Shown: positions 36,926 through 48,730, numbered from the stretch's first letter. The stretch is 64,000 nucleotides of DNA from Rhizomys pruinosus (GCA_009823505.1 VZQC01010577.1:338192-402191); one strand, 5' to 3'. The notes: generated from the letters alone by a model not told the origin. Made by a program: numbers and translations.

Positions 36926-37604
36926 CAAAGGTTTTAATTAAAAAAGAAAACAGCATGTAATACTTGTGTAAATACAATGTCATTATTCACCCCTGAAAGA
37001 TGAGGAAGAGTGGGGTAATTTTTTTATTTCATATTATATTCATAAAATGTACATAAGAAATATCAACACTTTATTTTGATGAATTCTTTTTAAGAAATAC
37101 ATGAATTGAAGGTGGACCTGGTGGCCTACACCTTTAATCTCAGCACTCAGAAGGCAGAGGTGGGTGGATCATTCTAAATTCAAGGCCAGTCTGGTCTACA
37201 TAGTGAGTTCCAGGCCAGCCAGGGCTACACAGTTAGGCCCTATCTCAAGGAAACAAAATAAAAAACAAAACAAAACTAAATACGAGCAAACAAGCAAAAA
37301 CAACCAAACACCAAACAAATAGATGCATGAATTAGAAATCTGTTAGGAAGGAGGATGCAGCTTATTGGTAGAGTGTCAATTAGGATGTGAGAGATCCTGC
37401 TTTTTAATTCCCAGCACTGAAAAAAATAAGGTGCTTATTTACAAATTTTATGTTTTTCCTAGTCTTTTAGATATTATAGGTAATTAAGAAATGCCTTTGA
37501 ATGTCATGAACATTCGCCACACCTCCCAACACTGGACATTGATTAATCATAGAACCATAATGCTTTTCTTGTTGAACCAGGTTGATATGAATATTAGTTT
37601 TCCA
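36926..37604. repeat. Duplicated downstream flank D, copy B
   Basis: Aligns with 39400-39800 beside the intact X gene (aagaaatacatgaatt against aagaagcatatgaatt; tttgaatgtcatgaaca against gtgtatgtcatgaaca). Carries a B1 (37108-37290) and an ID-like fossil (37355-37425). Confidence 0.8.
37108..37290 (+). mobile_element. B1 SINE, older
   Basis: Sense B1 from ggtggacctggtggcctaca to ggccctatctcaagg with an AAAC-rich tail. Confidence 0.88.
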
Positions 37605-37676
37605 CTAGAAACACTTGCTTTCTATGTGCTTTAGGGTTTCAATGACTTCTTGGTTTCTACCTTGTCAGTCATGAGT
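37605..37676 (-). pseudogene. 3' relic of a type X olfactory receptor
   Basis: Only the last ~24 codons of a type X OR remain. It matches 39801-39872, from the TAG stop (37605-37607) up through the cytoplasmic tail to the end of TM7, with stops. Homology ends abruptly near 37676, and the next duplicate's flank F begins about 100 bp on. Most of the gene, with its upstream flank, was lost by deletion or unequal crossing-over. Confidence 0.8.
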
Positions 37677-37774
37677 TACTTAGCTTTATTGTTGCAGTTC
37701 CTTCTGCATTTCTTTTGATGTTTTGGTTGTTAGCCTTAGCCTTTAATGCCTGCACCATCTCTCCAGACCACTTA

Positions 37775-39204
37775 ATTTCTTTTATAAAATTATTCGCTAT
37801 ATTTTATGAATATGAAGAGATAAATCATTTTAGAATACAAATTCCTTATAAATTCTTCACATGTCTGCATGGTCTATTTCCTCTGAGCCAAGGTATTTGT
37901 GGCTAGTACACCAAAGCATATTTGTATGAAGAGATACATCAGAATAATGAAACTCAGGGATGTGTCTTTGGTTGTATGTTTCACAACACTAAAGATACAG
38001 ACTTGCCCTTCATTGCTATAGATTTTCACTTGCATTTCAAAGTAGAATTAAGACTTATGTCAACAAAGGAGAGGATGGGCAGGCTGTCAACAATGCTGTA
38101 TAAGACCAGTCTTTCCTAATGTGGGGATTTCCATCCTGTAATGTACCCTGCTTTAGGGATTGGTACCATGTGGGCTCCTTGGAGTGCCAGGGTTAGGATT
38201 GGCTGATTATTACATTGTTTCTCTATCAGTGTATTCATTTCAACCTTCTGAAAACTTTGGGCAAGACAATGAACAAGATCTCATTAATCCTCCCACTCTC
38301 TGCCTCCCATCATTTGAATAATGAGATGTGGAAGTAGTAGAAAAAGGACTATAACCATTTTTTCTACTTTGCCTGTCTACAAGATGAGTGTATTCCTTTT
38401 ATCCTTCCAAATAAAACACTTGGTTTTTGAGCCCAATTTAACGTCTGGATGTAAGCCTTAACTCCTGTGTCTCTTTTTTTTTTTTTTTTTTAATGTTTGT
38501 ATGGCATTCATTTATTTGTGAGAGAGTTTGCATGTCAAAGAACATACATGGAGAAAAGAGCATAACATTCTAGAATTGTTCTTTATATCTACTATGGAGT
38601 TCCTGGGATTCCTGTGTCTCTTTTAAAAATTGTTTTTGAACTTTATCGATGTTATGCAACTATTGTGTGTAAATGAGTCTGGTTTGTATCGGATTTTCCC
38701 TAAGGAGTGCACCTTTAAGGGGATGCAGCTGGAGAATCATGTTACAAGGAACAAAACTGATATGGACCAGATATTCCCAACTCTGATGTCAATTTCCTAA
38801 TTATTAGGAGAACAGGATGGGAAAGATGGATATTGGTCCCCAATGGCCCAGCATTAATGAGGAGTTCCTCCAAGGCCTTCCTGTCCTATTCTTCTCTGAT
38901 GTATTCATTACCTAAAGAGATGATATGCCAAACCTTCCTCCATGACAATAACATAGACAGGTGGAGACCAGTAAGAAGAGATATTCTTATTCTCAAGAGA
39001 ATTCCAGTAAAGAAAGGAAAACTAAACATGATTTCTCTCTGTTGACTCTTTATAGTCTAGTGCTCTTCTCTTTATTATAAGCCTATTATTATTATTATTA
39101 TTATTGTTATTCAGGAAGATAATTCACATTTCACTGAGATTTTTCCGTGGGTATTTTATAGGTAGAAAATACCCAGTTACAAATCATATACCTATAAAAG
39201 ACTT
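37775..39204. repeat. Duplicated flank F, copy C
   Basis: Aligns with copies A and B through about 39160; landmarks are gcatttcaaagtagaattaa and tctcaagagaattccagtaa. Contains a T-run near 38467-38490 and (ATT)n at 39084-39108. No gene. Confidence 0.8.
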
Positions 39205-39335
39205 TTTTTTTACTCTGTAGTCCTGGCTGGCCTGGAACTCACTAAGTACACAAGGCTATACTCTAAATCATAGAGATCCTCCTGCCTCTGCTTCCTGAAT
39301 TCTGGGATTAAAGGTATGCAATTCCACACCCAGAT
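39205..39335 (-). mobile_element. B1 SINE, older
   Basis: Antisense B1 missing part of its 3' end; ends ttccacacccag. Confidence 0.85.
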
Positions 39336-39800
39336 CTTATAAAATATTGTTTTTGGGTTTTAAAATTTGACAACATCATACTTACACATTATACACTGTG
39401 ATCCATTAGCCCCCAGAGGATGGGGAGGAGTAAATTCATCTTATTTTTTTATGATTTCTATTTCAAAAGTGGCTTGTAAAAATGCACAAAACTGAAGCAA
39501 TAGCAATATTTTATTCAAATGCATTCTCTTTAAGAAGCATATGAATTAAAATTTTATTAATTTTGGATGATGATGTACCTTGCTAGTAGGTTGCCTGGTC
39601 TTACTCCCTGCACTGAAAGAACAAGCTCATTCATTGAACAATTTGAATATTTCCAAGTCTATCAGTTGCAACTGATAATTAAGGAATGCCTGTGTATGTC
39701 ATGAACATTTGCCACAGCTCCCAACATCAGACACTGAGTAAGCACCGAACTCTTTTGCTTATTTTGTGGAGCCATGTTGACATGAAGATCAAGTTTTCCA

Positions 39801-40730
39801 CTAAAAACACTTGTTTCCCATGTGCTTTAGAGCTTTGAGCACATCTTGGTTTCTGAGGCTGTAGATGAGGGGGTTCAACATGGGAATCATTATACCATAG
39901 AACAAGGATGCCACCTTCTCCTGCTCTTGAGACCTGTTGGAGCCATGGAGTACATACATGTAAGAGAGAGTTCCGTAGAAAATGGTGACTGCGGTCATGT
40001 GGGAGGCACATGTGGAGAAGGCTTTTCTCCTTCCTGCAGCAGAAGACATCCTCAGGATGGCAGCCAGGATAAATGTGTAGGACAAGATGACGACAGACAC
40101 GGTAAATGTCAAGTTAAAGCCCACAAAGACTGTCAGAACCATGATATTGAGGTCAATACTGGAACATGATAGGGTGAGAATTGGTGGGACATCACAGAAA
40201 AAGTGATTAATTTCATTGGATTTGCAAAAACGTGATAAGAAAGTAAAACTTGTATTTACTGATGCGTTTAGGAAACCCATAGTATAGGAACCAACCAGGA
40301 GGAGAATGCAGAATCTCTTGGACATGGTGACAGGATAGCGCAGTGGGTTACAGATGGCCACGTAGCGGTCCACGGCCATAGCAGCCAGGATGAAGCAGTC
40401 ACTGGTGACAAAGGTACCATAAACTAGCATTTGGACTATACATCCTGTGAAGGATATGATTGGCTTTGTGCTCAGAAAACTCTGCAGTGTCTTGGGCGTG
40501 ATGGCAGAGGAATAACAGAGATCAACCAAAGCCAAATGCTGGAGGAAAAAGTACATGGGTGTGTGCAGTGACGAGTGGAGCTTGATGAGCAGAATCATGC
40601 CAATGTTCCCTGCTACGGTGGCTGTGTAAATCATGAGAAACACCGCCAAGAGGATGTGCCAGAACTCATGTTGGCCAGCGAATCCCAGGAGAATAAATTC
40701 AGTCACTCTGGTGTCATTACTTTGTTCCAT
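39801..40730 (-). CDS. Or5ak-like: Olfactory receptor, OR5AK-like, type X, intact
   Basis: A complete single-exon class II odorant receptor of 309 residues, a usual OR length. It is a seven-pass plasma-membrane GPCR expected to couple through G-olf in olfactory sensory neurons; its odorant is unknown. Visible hallmarks: N-glycosylation site N5-D-T, GN (41-42) in TM1, PMYFFL (58-63), Cys97 and Cys179 for the extracellular disulfide, [10 protein letters not shown] (118-127) after TM3, SY (217-218) in TM5, KAFSTCASH (236-244) before TM6, and [12 protein letters not shown] (283-294) in TM7. The start is the first ATG and is conserved in spacing with type Y. A pyrimidine run with AG (40732-40733) lies just upstream and could be the 3' splice site of the usual OR 5' intron. 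A SINE is inserted 23 bp upstream. It is the only intact type X gene here. OR5AK placement is from memory of human OR5AK2. Confidence 0.95.
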   Translation of the reverse strand: MEQSNDTRVTEFILLGFAGQHEFWHILLAVFLMIYTATVAGNIGMILLIKLHSSLHTPMYFFLQHLALVDLCYSSAITPKTLQSFLSTKPIISFTGCIVQMLVYGTFVTSDCFILAAMAVDRYVAICNPLRYPVTMSKRFCILLLVGSYTMGFLNASVNTSFTFLSRFCKSNEINHFFCDVPPILTLSCSSIDLNIMVLTVFVGFNLTFTVSVVILSYTFILAAILRMSSAAGRRKAFSTCASHMTAVTIFYGTLSYMYVLHGSNRSQEQEKVASLFYGIMIPMLNPLIYSLRNQDVLKALKHMGNKCF

Positions 40731-40753
40731 GCTTAGAGAAAAGGAAATATCAG

Positions 40754-41000
40754 GGGCTGGAGAGATGGCCTAGTGGTTAAGAGCGCCGACTGCTCTGGCA
40801 GAGGACTCAGGTTCGATCCCCAGCACCCACATGGCGGCCGAGAACCATCTATGGCTCCAATTCCAGGAGAACTCCAGTTCCAGGGGAATCCGATGCCCTC
40901 ATCTGACCTCCGTGGCATTGCACGACACGGGTGCACAGACCTACATGCAGACAGGACATTGATATAAATAAATAAATAAAATAAAAATTAAAAAAAAGTA
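40754..41000 (+). mobile_element. Young B2/B3-type SINE next to the OR start codon
   Basis: Full SINE with perfect 15-bp duplication aaaaggaaatatcag (40739-40753 and 41001-41015). The paralogous pseudogene upstream region (19318-19345) lacks it. It is antisense to the OR gene. Confidence 0.97.
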
Positions 41001-41139
41001 AAAAGGAAATATCAGCTGAAAACTGGCAAAGAAATAAAGTGGAAAAAATGATGGAATTTTGAATTTTGAACTAATTTGGATTTAGTTGTTACAACACTTG
41101 GTGTCATTACTATTATGGGTTCAAAGACCACTTTCCTCT

Positions 41140-41143
41140 GTGT

Positions 41144-41208
<65 letters not shown>

Positions 41209-41251
41209 ATGTATATGAGGTGATGAGGTGTATATGTACTGGTTGATGCAT

Positions 41252-41282
<31 letters not shown>

Positions 41283-41325
41283 CTATATGCGAGGCATATA
41301 TATACTGGTTGATGCATGTGTGTGT
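41140..41325. repeat. (TG)n tracts, imperfectly duplicated
   Basis: TG runs at 41141-41208, 41256-41281 and 41318-41330 are separated by near-copies of tatatactggttgatgcatg, so the locus is also a local tandem duplication. Confidence 0.95.
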
Positions 41326-41353
41326 GTGTTTGGAAGCAAAATCTCAACTTCAG

Positions 41354-41613
41354 GGCTGGAGAGATGGCCTAGCGGTTAAGAGTGCTGACTGCTCTTGCAG
41401 AGGACCTGGGTTCGATCCCCAGCACCCACATGGTGGCTGAAAACCGTCTGTAACTCCAATTTCAGGAGAACTCCAGTTCCAGGGGAATCTGACCCCCTAT
41501 TCTGACCTCCTCAGCATTGCACAACATGGGTGCACAAACCTGCACGCAGACAATACATTCATACACATAAATAAATAAAATAAAATAAAATGTAAAAAAA
41601 AAACCCCAAAGTT
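41354..41613 (+). mobile_element. B2/B3-type SINE, young
   Basis: Full copy; ctcaacttca and ttcaacttca on either side form the target-site duplication. Confidence 0.93.
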
Positions 41614-41631
41614 CAACTTCATCTATCATTT

Positions 41632-41856
41632 GTTTATTTTTTATTTATTTTTGTTTTATAAATATGAGTGCTTTTTCTGCATGTATGTAAGTGCACCCAT
41701 GTCATGTAATACCCACAGAGGCCAGAAGGGGATGATGGATCCCCTGGACCTGGGGTTATGGAAGGTTGTTAGCCATCATGTGGGTGTTAGAAACCAAACT
41801 TGGGTCACCTGCAAGCACAGCCAGTGCTCTTAACCACTGAGCCATCTCTGTAGTCC
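41632..41856 (-). mobile_element. B3-type SINE, older
   Basis: Antisense copy with head at the right (aaccactgagccatctctgt) and a diverged body. Confidence 0.85.
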
Positions 41857-42015
41857 CTTGGGTGTCCTTTAGGTGTCACCCACCTAGACATTTGGGACAG
41901 GTTCTCTCTCTTTTTACTTTGAACTGGATGATTAGGCTAAACTTCCTGGCCACTGAGCCTCCAAGATCTTCCTGTCTCTGCCTACCTAGTGCTAGGATTG
42001 CAAGAATAATCTACC

Positions 42016-42081
42016 ATCTCCTCCTCCTCCTCCTCCTCCTCCTCCTCCTCCTCCTTCTTCTTCTTCTTCTTCTTCTTCTTC
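42016..42081. repeat. (CTC)n(CTT)n microsatellite
   Basis: About eleven CTC triplets pass into about nine CTT triplets. Confidence 0.97.
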
Positions 42082-42172
42082 CTATATTGTTGCTGTGGAG
42101 CAGGTTCTTGTGCTTGTATGGTAAGCCCTATACTGGCTAGGGTATTCCCCTACCTCTCAAAGGATATTTTCT

Positions 42173-42309
42173 TTTTTTTTTTTTTTTGATACAGGGTCTC
42201 TCTTTTAGTCCCAGCTGGCCTGGAGCTCACTCTGTAGACCAGGCTGGCCTTGAACTCACAGAGATCCGCCTGCCTCTGCCTCCTGAGTGCTGGGATTAAA
42301 GGTGTGTGC
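42173..42309 (-). mobile_element. B1 SINE
   Basis: Antisense B1 slightly short at its 5' end, with a perfect 17-bp duplication ctcaaaggatattttct (42156-42172 and 42310-42326). Confidence 0.96.
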
Positions 42310-42357
42310 CTCAAAGGATATTTTCTATGACTTCACTTGGAATTTAAGAGCTGATCC

Positions 42358-42541
42358 AGCCGGGCGTGGTGGCGCACGTCTTTAATCCTAGCACTTGGGA
42401 GGCAGAGGCAGGCGGATCTTTGTGAGTTCAAGGCCAGCCTGGTCTACAGAGTGAGTTCCAGGACAGCTGGGGCTACAGGGAGACCCTGTCTCGAAAAGAC
42501 CAAAAAACCAAACCAAAACAAAACAAAACAAAACAAAAACA
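42358..42541 (+). mobile_element. B1 SINE, young
   Basis: Starts agccgggcgtggtggcgcac, ends in (CAAAA)n, flanked by agagctgatcc (42347-42357 and 42543-42553). Confidence 0.96.
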
Positions 42542-42553
42542 AAGAGCTGATCC

Positions 42554-43373
42554 TTAGTACTCATATAATTATATCAATATTTTTGTAAATTTTCTTTTGA
42601 ACAGAGCTGTATTTTCAGCTAGTAATTGTCAAGTCATGAATATATCAGTTAAGCCAAATGAAAATATGCTTATTTCATTTTTGTGTTGTTCCTCCAATGC
42701 TCTATGTTAAAAATAGTATTCATCCACATTCACCATTGTACCTGAAAATCTCAGCCTACTGTTATATTTCCATACAATCTTTCTCTTATTTAACACTATA
42801 CTCTCATTCTGGCTTTCTCTCCTTCCCAGCACTGTTTCACGCGTCATGGCTTCATGGTCATGTGGTCTTAGATGTGTTTATCATAGTACATAGAAACATT
42901 TTCTCTATAAATTTTCAAATTTTTTTTCAAAGCAATAAAAGCACGTTCAACGTTGTCAAAATTCCTTAATAGTTTTAAGTAAGCAAATCACTTCCTGTTT
43001 TTACTCACCGCAGACTGCTTAGGTCAATTGCATGGCCTGATGGCGTGCTTCAAGTTGCTTGTCTTTTCCCATTCATGTGCCCTCTGCTAATAAGAAGATT
43101 GGTCACAGCTTGCCTCTGTGGCCACTAACTTCCTGTGGAAATTTCTCTGTGACATGTTCCGAGGAATAAAATCATTGAGTTTGAAGGTGCCTCACAAACA
43201 CATTTAATCTGACCAAGTACTACTGATGCACTGTTCCTAATGGATGGAGCACTGTTCATTGCTGGTAATATGTATGCAGGTTCCTGCATCTCCAGTTCCT
43301 CACGACATTAACATTTTCTTGTATCGTTTGTTCAGGATCGTAAATGCTTAGTAGTATCTTAGTTTATTTTCTT
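42554..43373. repeat. Duplicated X-upstream flank U, copy C (first part)
   Basis: From about 42945 it aligns with 20725-21150 in copy A (ccttaatagttttaagt, cagcttgcctctgtgg, gcttagtagtatctta). From 42554 to 42944 I see no gene or clear repeat. Confidence 0.7.
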
Positions 43374-43408
43374 TTTTTTTTTTTTTTCTTTTCGAGACAG
43401 AGTCTCCA
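43374..43408 (-). mobile_element. Micro-B1: tail plus ~22 bp of B1
   Basis: T-run followed by cttttcgagacagagtctcc, then agtttattttctttt, which repeats the sequence just left (43361-43375). An extremely 5'-truncated B1 with target-site duplication. Confidence 0.75.
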
Positions 43409-43544
43409 GTTTATTTTCTTTTTTACTGCAAAATAATTTTATCTCTTTCTAATGTTCTTACAGTTTGGGTATTTGTCTTTTTGATAACTTGCAGTCTATA
43501 GCATATGGCATTTTCTTTTTCTTCTTTTTTTTTCACAGCAGAAT

Positions 43545-44375
43545 TCTATAAGACATTTATTTATTTTATTATTACTTCTTTATTTTTTTTCATTTTTTAA
43601 CATTAAGTAATAATTTGTGAGTACAAGCATCCTTCATGTGAAACCAATTTGCAAGCAGTCGTGGCCAAACCCGCACAGCCCAAGGGTCCCACCATCCAGC
43701 TGGGGGGGCTTGTATGATCAATCAAGTTGATCAAATATGTGTCCAGACTACATTGCTGTAGTTTCACCATTCACCCCAATCACAGCCCTTACATTCTACC
43801 ACGTCCCCTCTTCCGCAGATTGTTCCCTAGGCTTAGAAAAGGGGCACAGGTAGACAAGAAGCAAAACAGTCTACTTTCTCTGGAGCTGTTGTTTTGGACT
43901 CTGGTCAATTCTGGCTGTTTCCTTTCATGGGCTGACAGTTTGTCCAGGAATAACCTTTCAATCCTACTAATGAAGCACAAGCAATTAGATATATAGGTAC
44001 TTAAACAGTACTAATTGTTATGGTAGGTTACTTTGGTATAGACACAGATGTTTGTATGGTATGTTAATGCATGAATTACATTTTTTTTTCTGTAAAATAT
44101 GACAGGGTCTTATTGTGGCTTATAACATCTCCTAACCATTAGAGGATGTAACCTTGTGGCATCAGCCGTGGGTTATTCCTCCAAGGAGAGAGCTAATACC
44201 AATTACAATTGGGATATTAAGGCATAATGGCTGACTCTGCTGCACAGTATTTTCCAGGCAGGTGAGGTGTAGCTGGTGCTGAAGAGGAGTCTTTGCTGCT
44301 TGACTCGAGGAGACCTATATTTGCATTTATTGGTTTAGTGGCCTTTGGTAAAACTATCTGGTGTTCTGAGTTGAT
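43545..44375 (-). mobile_element. L1 3'UTR-only insertion with short 3' end
   Basis: Antisense copy of the same 3'UTR as 23966-25002, with the same short 3' end (minus strand aataaagaagtaat). It sits at a different place in the flank duplicate, so it is an independent insertion. Confidence 0.8.
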
Positions 44376-44559
44376 TTACAGGTGCTTTTTGCTTCTCCTA
44401 ATTTCAAATTTGTTTTAAGTTGTTGACAAAGATTTTTCACATTCCATTCTCTATTCACTTCATCAATTTTATCTTTTTATAGGGAGAAAAATCAAATAGG
44501 AAATAAATGGAAGCATGTTTCCCTTATGTTCTTATCTTAGTAGTATGCAGTTTTTAGTT

Positions 44560-44608
44560 TCTTTTTTTTTTTTTTTTTTTTTTTTTTTGGTCTTTTCGAG
44601 ACAGAGAA
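44560..44608 (-). mobile_element. Micro-B1: long tail plus ~20 bp of B1
   Basis: About 27 T, then ggtcttttcgagacagag, then non-B1 sequence. A second ultra-short B1. Confidence 0.7.
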
Positions 44609-44842
44609 AGCTTAATAATTGATCATTTTTGAACATGTCATCCTCTTTTGAATGATAAAACCCATTATTTTCACAAGCTCATTTTTCTAGCAGAGTCATA
44701 AGCTAAATCAAACTATTTTCTTCTTCTGTAGATTGCTCTACACAGTGTTGGTTGAATCATGATACCGTGTATTATGTTCATTACTCCATTCGATGTCTTT
44801 GCTTTCTCATGATTCATTTTAAAGAATTTTGGCTAGGAGAGG

Positions 44843-44847
<5 letters not shown>

Positions 44848-44890
<43 letters not shown>

Positions 44891-44914
44891 TGTGTGTGTG
44901 TGTATGTGTGTGTA
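44848..44914. repeat. (GT)n microsatellite
   Basis: GT run with a one-base phase break near 44883. Confidence 0.96.
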
Positions 44915-44989
44915 TGGATGCATACACGTGGGCACTTGCACGTGTGCTTTGGAAAGATTAAAATACTTTAAAGCAATTAATTACATATT

Positions 44990-45176
44990 TTTATTTTATT
45001 ATTTTTATTTTATTTTATGTGTATGAGTGTTTTGCTTGCATGTATGTAGTGCACCCATGTCATGCAATGCCCACAGAGGTCAGAAGAGGGAACTGGATAT
45101 CCTAGAACTGGAGCTAGAGATGGTCGTTAGCCAGCACGTGGGTCCTGGAATCCTGCTGACCTATCTGTCCAGCCCC
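44990..45176 (-). mobile_element. B3-type SINE with head deletion
   Basis: Antisense copy lacking part of the tRNA-like head between cacgtgggtcctgga and ctgacctatctgtccagcc. Confidence 0.85.
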
Positions 45177-45299
45177 AATGTTGACTATTTTTGACCTGAT
45201 ATTTTAAAATCTACACATATAACACTTGATTCACTTACATTACCCATAAAATCTCACAAATATTCATGGAGAAACTAGCTCTGATATTAAAAAATATTG

Positions 45300-45600
45300 T
45301 TTTTTCTATTCTCTGAGAATTTTATGCATATATACAATGAAATAAGATTACACCTACTTCTGTTTCCTCCTTCTGACTTCTACTAGTGTCCCCTACCATG
45401 TCCCCCTCCAACTTCATGTCCTTGTCTTCTTCTTTTTTTTAAATAGCCTGATTAGTGCTGTCCATATGTCTATGTGTGTGAGGCCACCCACTGGAGCATA
45501 GCTAACCTACCAATGGGCACATTTTCTAGAAGAATGATCCTCTCCCACTCCAGGAGCAGGTATCAATTACTAATCACTCCTCAGTAAGCGGCAGGGTCCG
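45300..45600 (-). mobile_element. Old antisense L1 3'UTR fragment
   Basis: Pyrimidine-rich start and gaggccacccactggagcat; matches the pattern at 29040-29330. Confidence 0.5.
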
Positions 45601-45650
45601 AAAGCTCATTAAGTAATGTTTTTTAAAATTATAAAAAGAACATTCATCAG

Positions 45651-45797
45651 CCGGGCCTGGTGGTGCACGCCTTTAATCCTAGCACTTGGGAGGCAGAGGC
45701 AGAGGCAGGCGGATCTTTGTGAGTTCAAGGCCAGCCTGGTCTACAGAGTGAGTTTCAGGACAGCTGGGACTACAGGGAGACCCTGTCTCGAAAAGAC

Positions 45798-45828
<31 letters not shown>
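45651..45828 (+). mobile_element. B1 SINE, young, 32-A tail
   Basis: Starts agccgggcctggtggtgcac, with an internal 6-bp duplication (gcagaggcagaggcagg) and a long pure A tail. Confidence 0.95.
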
Positions 45829-45833
<5 letters not shown>

Positions 45834-46839
45834 CATTAACATTACTCATTTTCATGAGGCTAAGATAACATTAACACCAAAATTAATCCACTATGAGGAA
45901 TGAAGTTAAAAATCCACTATTTTAATATTTGATGTAAATATCTTAGAAACACAATTTCTAATTCCAGCCACAGATTAAACAAAGATTGTAGAAACCAAAG
46001 CTTGAGTAAATACACATTTTCTGCCATTCCAATGTCTTAACTTTGCTGTTAAACAAAAGAAAATGTATATGGACAATATACAATCACCATCTTTGGACTT
46101 TGGAATAAGACCTAAAGTAACTTGTCATCCAGGAATACCGTAAGTAGACAGGCTTACCCATTCAGCAGTCTTGGCAGGAGATGCTGTCATGTCTGAGGTA
46201 CTATAGGAGATCTCTTCCTGACTGCAGGAACATGGGCTTCAGCAGGCTGTGTCTTCCTTGGCTGATAAAAAAGAGAACATGCCAGACTGTTCTCAGACTC
46301 ACAAATCAAATGTCATTCTCTAGTCTAGGGATAGATCGTATAAAGTGGAGCAAAGGAGGCCTCACCTAAATAGCATTCATAAGAAAGAAACATCAGACAG
46401 GAAAAAAAAATCATTGTTTTTTATAAGCAGTCAAGATCAAGTTACATTTATCCCTGGACTGGAAGCTTGTTTTAACATAAGAAAGTTAACTGATTCAGTT
46501 TGAATTTTGATATAGTAAAAGACAACAGCCACATCATCTTCTCATTAGACACCAAACATTATTTGGTAAAGGCCAATAAGCTTTCTTTTCAGAACATTAG
46601 TTCTATTACACATTAGTGTAATAGAAATGGGGAAGAATGATGTTACCTGGGTATGTTTCCTACCACATTGTTGTACTAAGCCTTGGCATTATTAGTAAGT
46701 TATGGGAAGCAGTGCCTATAAGTGAAGGAATAATACAGAATACTGGAAAGACTCAATATGTTGGATATGTTTTCTGAGGTTCTATCTGGGGAAGATACAT
46801 GCAAAATAAATGAAACACACCCTGAGTACAAAGAAAGGA
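45829..46839. other. Intergenic DNA, nothing recognised
   Basis: About 1 kb of AT-rich sequence with no gene, no long frame and no repeat I can name. Confidence 0.5.
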
Positions 46840-48206
46840 CCAGAATTATTATTTTTAGATAATGTAATTGTTTCCATAGAAAAACCTGAGGGAATTATCA
46901 GATAAATTTTTAGGCTAGTAAAGTTTCTTCTTACAAGGGTTAACCAGTCACTTCCTGATTGGCTCTGAGACCTGCTCCATGGGAGGGAATACCACCCAGG
47001 TACTGTAAATCTTGTCAAAAGGCTATGGTTAGAGAAGACTTGGTTATTGTGGGAGAATGTACTACTGATGTTTTTCTAAATGGAAGTATGGTTAAAATGT
47101 TTTCTAAATACATCTATAGCCATAGTCTGCGGACATCTCAGCCTGTTTGAGGAGCCTATTTCAACAGTGGGTGATGGTCAAAGCAAAGACATACAACTCA
47201 GTCAAAGTGCTAAAATAAGGGACTGCTGAGTGCTCAGTTGTAAAAGGGGCGTCCATCTCACTCATTCTGAGTCCTGGTGAGATTGTGGAGCTGGAAGTAG
47301 AAAGACTATGAGAATCAGTAGATGGTGTGAAGAACTACAAAATGCTTTCTTCTGGATAAGGCATGGCCATTACAGTTATAAAAGTACAACTGTGACAATT
47401 CGCATGAGACATGAGTGAGAGAGAGAGAGAGAGAGAGTGCATTAATTGGGAAAAAGACAGCTGTCAATGTGAATGGGAAGGGGATAAGGACAGTAATGAG
47501 AGGATATGATCATAATGTATCATATATAGTAGTAAAACTGTCAAAGCAACAACCAAACTAAATAAAACCAAACCACAAAAGAACAAAGAAAAGCATTTAA
47601 ATATACTTAAAATCCAAATGTAAATCTAACAGAGTACGTTCATGTTCTTTATTAAGGAAGTAAAACTTTGTCTGAAGGCTTGAAGACCCAAACAGATCAG
47701 TTAAAAAAAACTTAATATTATATTCATTACATTTTTCTCATAATAATTATAAAAATGATGTAGTTTGTGTTACATTCTTGAGAAAATTTTATGTTTGACT
47801 TGACAATTCTATGTGGAATTTGAAAGGAAAGCAAGTTTGGGGAGCAACTTGTCCTAACCACTAGAATTTACAATAAAGCAATAATTATGAAGTCAGCATG
47901 GGACTGGCTTGAAGACAGAACAGATTCATAAACAAAGAAAAATCAATTATAAAAGGACTTAGTCTACATAAACTTGATTTATGAAATCTTTAATATATAG
48001 ATTGAAGAAAAATGTTAGTATGCTAATACATATGAAAATAATATTGAATTCCAACTTTGTGCTTTATAAAATTGCTTCCAAATGTATTATGAATTTAAAT
48101 GTTAAAGTTCTTGAGTAAAACAGTGTTGAATATGTATGATTTAGCAATGTGGAAAAAAGTTTAGACGAGTAATAAAAGCAAGAATCATAAAAGTAGAAAG
48201 TTTAGA
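46840..48206 (+). mobile_element. Probable old L1 (ORF2) fragments
   Basis: atagaaaaacctgagggaat (46878-46897) and the stretch around gcataattatgaagtcagcatggg (near 47880-47905) resemble old L1 ORF2. Between them lies unassigned DNA with (GA)n at 47413-47436. Boundaries uncertain. Confidence 0.45.
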
Positions 48207-48730
48207 AGCTTGAGAGATGGTTCAGTGGGTAAGAACACTTGCTGTGCAGGGGTGAGGATCCGAATTCAGATATCATCACCCCCAGTAAAAAACTGGGCAT
48301 GGGGGCTGGAGACATGGCCTAGCGGTTAAGAGCACCAACTGCTCTTACAGAGGACCTGGGTTCGATCCCCAGCACCCACATGGCAGCTGAAAACCATCTG
48401 TAACTCCCAATTCCAGGAGAACTCCATTTCTAGGGGAATCCGATACCTTCTTCTGACTTCCAAGGCATTGTACGACACGGGTGCACAGATCCACATGCAG
48501 ACAGTACATTCATACACCTAAAACAAAACAAAACAAAAAAAACCTGGGCATGGCTGCACATGTGGTGGTACCCTCAGTAGAGACAGAGGATTGCTGGGGC
48601 TTGGTGGCCCCCAGCCTAGATCCAGGTTCGGTCAGCGACCCTTTCTCAAAGGAACAAGGTGAAGGGTGATAGAGCATGGAGACAAATATCCTGCTCTGGC
48701 CCCTGTGACCTGCACACAAATATATCACTT

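Noticed and set aside
40733..40936. Recurring frames reading like RRSEEGLGFPWNWSSPGIG as a protein family
   Set aside because: They are translations of the antisense strand of the B2/B3-type SINE and recur wherever it is inserted.
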